A stretch of 64,000 nt of DNA, taken from positions 2,790,001 to 2,854,000 of the forward strand of contig NZ_CP160205.1 in assembly GCF_041080815.1 (NCBI RefSeq), written 5' to 3'. Under the pieces are notes generated by a model. It had not been told where the DNA came from and searched no databases. It worked only from the letters and a program-made list of their open reading frames with translations. Position numbers and translations under genes: made by a program. The number at the start of each line of letters is the position of its first letter. The first letter of the stretch is position 1. Shown here one piece after another: positions 63,823 through 64,000 of the stretch. The stretch is from Mucilaginibacter yixingensis. Lineage in GTDB: Bacteria; Bacteroidota; Bacteroidia; Sphingobacteriales; Sphingobacteriaceae.

Positions 63823-64000
63823 ATGGGACAGACATTATTTGACAAAATCTGGGATGCGCACGTCGTCAGCAGCAAGGAGGGATTCCCGGACATATTGTAC
63901 ATTGACACTCACTTTATCCACGAGGTTACCAGCCCGCAGGCTTTTGACGGATTGCGTAAGCGTGGATTGCCTGTTTTCAGGCCAAAACAAACTGTAGCAA
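63823..64000 (+). CDS. leuC: 3-isopropylmalate dehydratase, large subunit, 3' end cut by window edge
   Basis: The first 59 codons, [20 protein letters not shown] then [35 protein letters not shown], match the start of LeuC, an aconitase-type iron-sulfur enzyme in leucine synthesis. It follows ilvC on the same strand, so the ilv and leu genes are grouped. The catalytic cysteines lie outside the window. Confidence 0.93.
   Translation, partial: MGQTLFDKIWDAHVVSSKEGFPDILYIDTHFIHEVTSPQAFDGLRKRGLPVFRPKQTVA

Overview
The window looks like chromosomal DNA of a Bacteroidota member of the Sphingobacteriaceae, most likely Mucilaginibacter or a close relative. The evidence is a SusC/SusD pair beside a hybrid two-component regulator, a type III glutamine synthetase, a TonB-family transducer, pectin-active enzymes, promoters of the form TTG-N19-TAnnTTTG, and a general lack of Shine-Dalgarno sequences. 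The genus is an inference. There is no rRNA, CRISPR array, insertion sequence, integrase or phage gene.

Layout. Positions 1-7.6 kb hold a truncated Fsr-type MFS exporter with its GntR repressor, a DUF1801 protein, a YVTN-type beta-propeller protein, a large AsmA-like protein and a membrane metallophosphoesterase. Positions 7.7-17.6 kb hold a one-protein hybrid sensor/AraC regulator followed by susC and susD, with no carbohydrate enzyme in the cluster. Positions 17.7-26.6 kb hold small housekeeping genes, a lipocalin, a GH28 pectinase, an AraC/alcohol dehydrogenase pair, and two tRNA-Gly(GCC) genes that are a tandem duplication of about 240 bp. Positions 26.8-34.7 kb hold a TonB transducer and a nitrogen island (porin, ammonium transporter, divergent glutamine synthetase III).

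Positions 34.8-44.3 kb hold an L,D-transpeptidase, a Tat-exported phosphoesterase, a TetR regulator, an SDR plus DHA2 multidrug exporter operon with two palindromic operators, and a large surface protein with MG2-like and TonB-plug-like parts. Positions 44.3-52.2 kb hold a soluble multi-PAS histidine kinase, several small or unrecognised proteins and a GH130 enzyme. Positions 52.4-57.8 kb hold a PL4 rhamnogalacturonan lyase and an NrtR-NadM-NadV nicotinamide salvage locus. Positions 58.4-64 kb hold the branched-chain amino acid operon ilvD-ilvB-ilvN-ilvC-leuC, with leuC cut by the window edge.

How it fits together. GH28, PL4 and GH130 together with the SusCD pair fit growth on plant cell-wall polysaccharide. 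NadV makes NMN and NadM makes NAD, and NrtR probably acts at a perfect palindrome lying on the nadM promoter. The porin, Amt and GlnN plausibly move and assimilate ammonium. Many gene ends carry dispersed palindromic repeats of at least two families: elements with GTCAT termini, and C-rich CCCCTCC elements that often flank terminators.

I found no clear new multi-gene system. The most interesting signals are the tRNA-containing tandem duplication with a gene-start remnant, the repeat families, and several well-formed operators that can each be paired with a regulator in the window or left as open questions.
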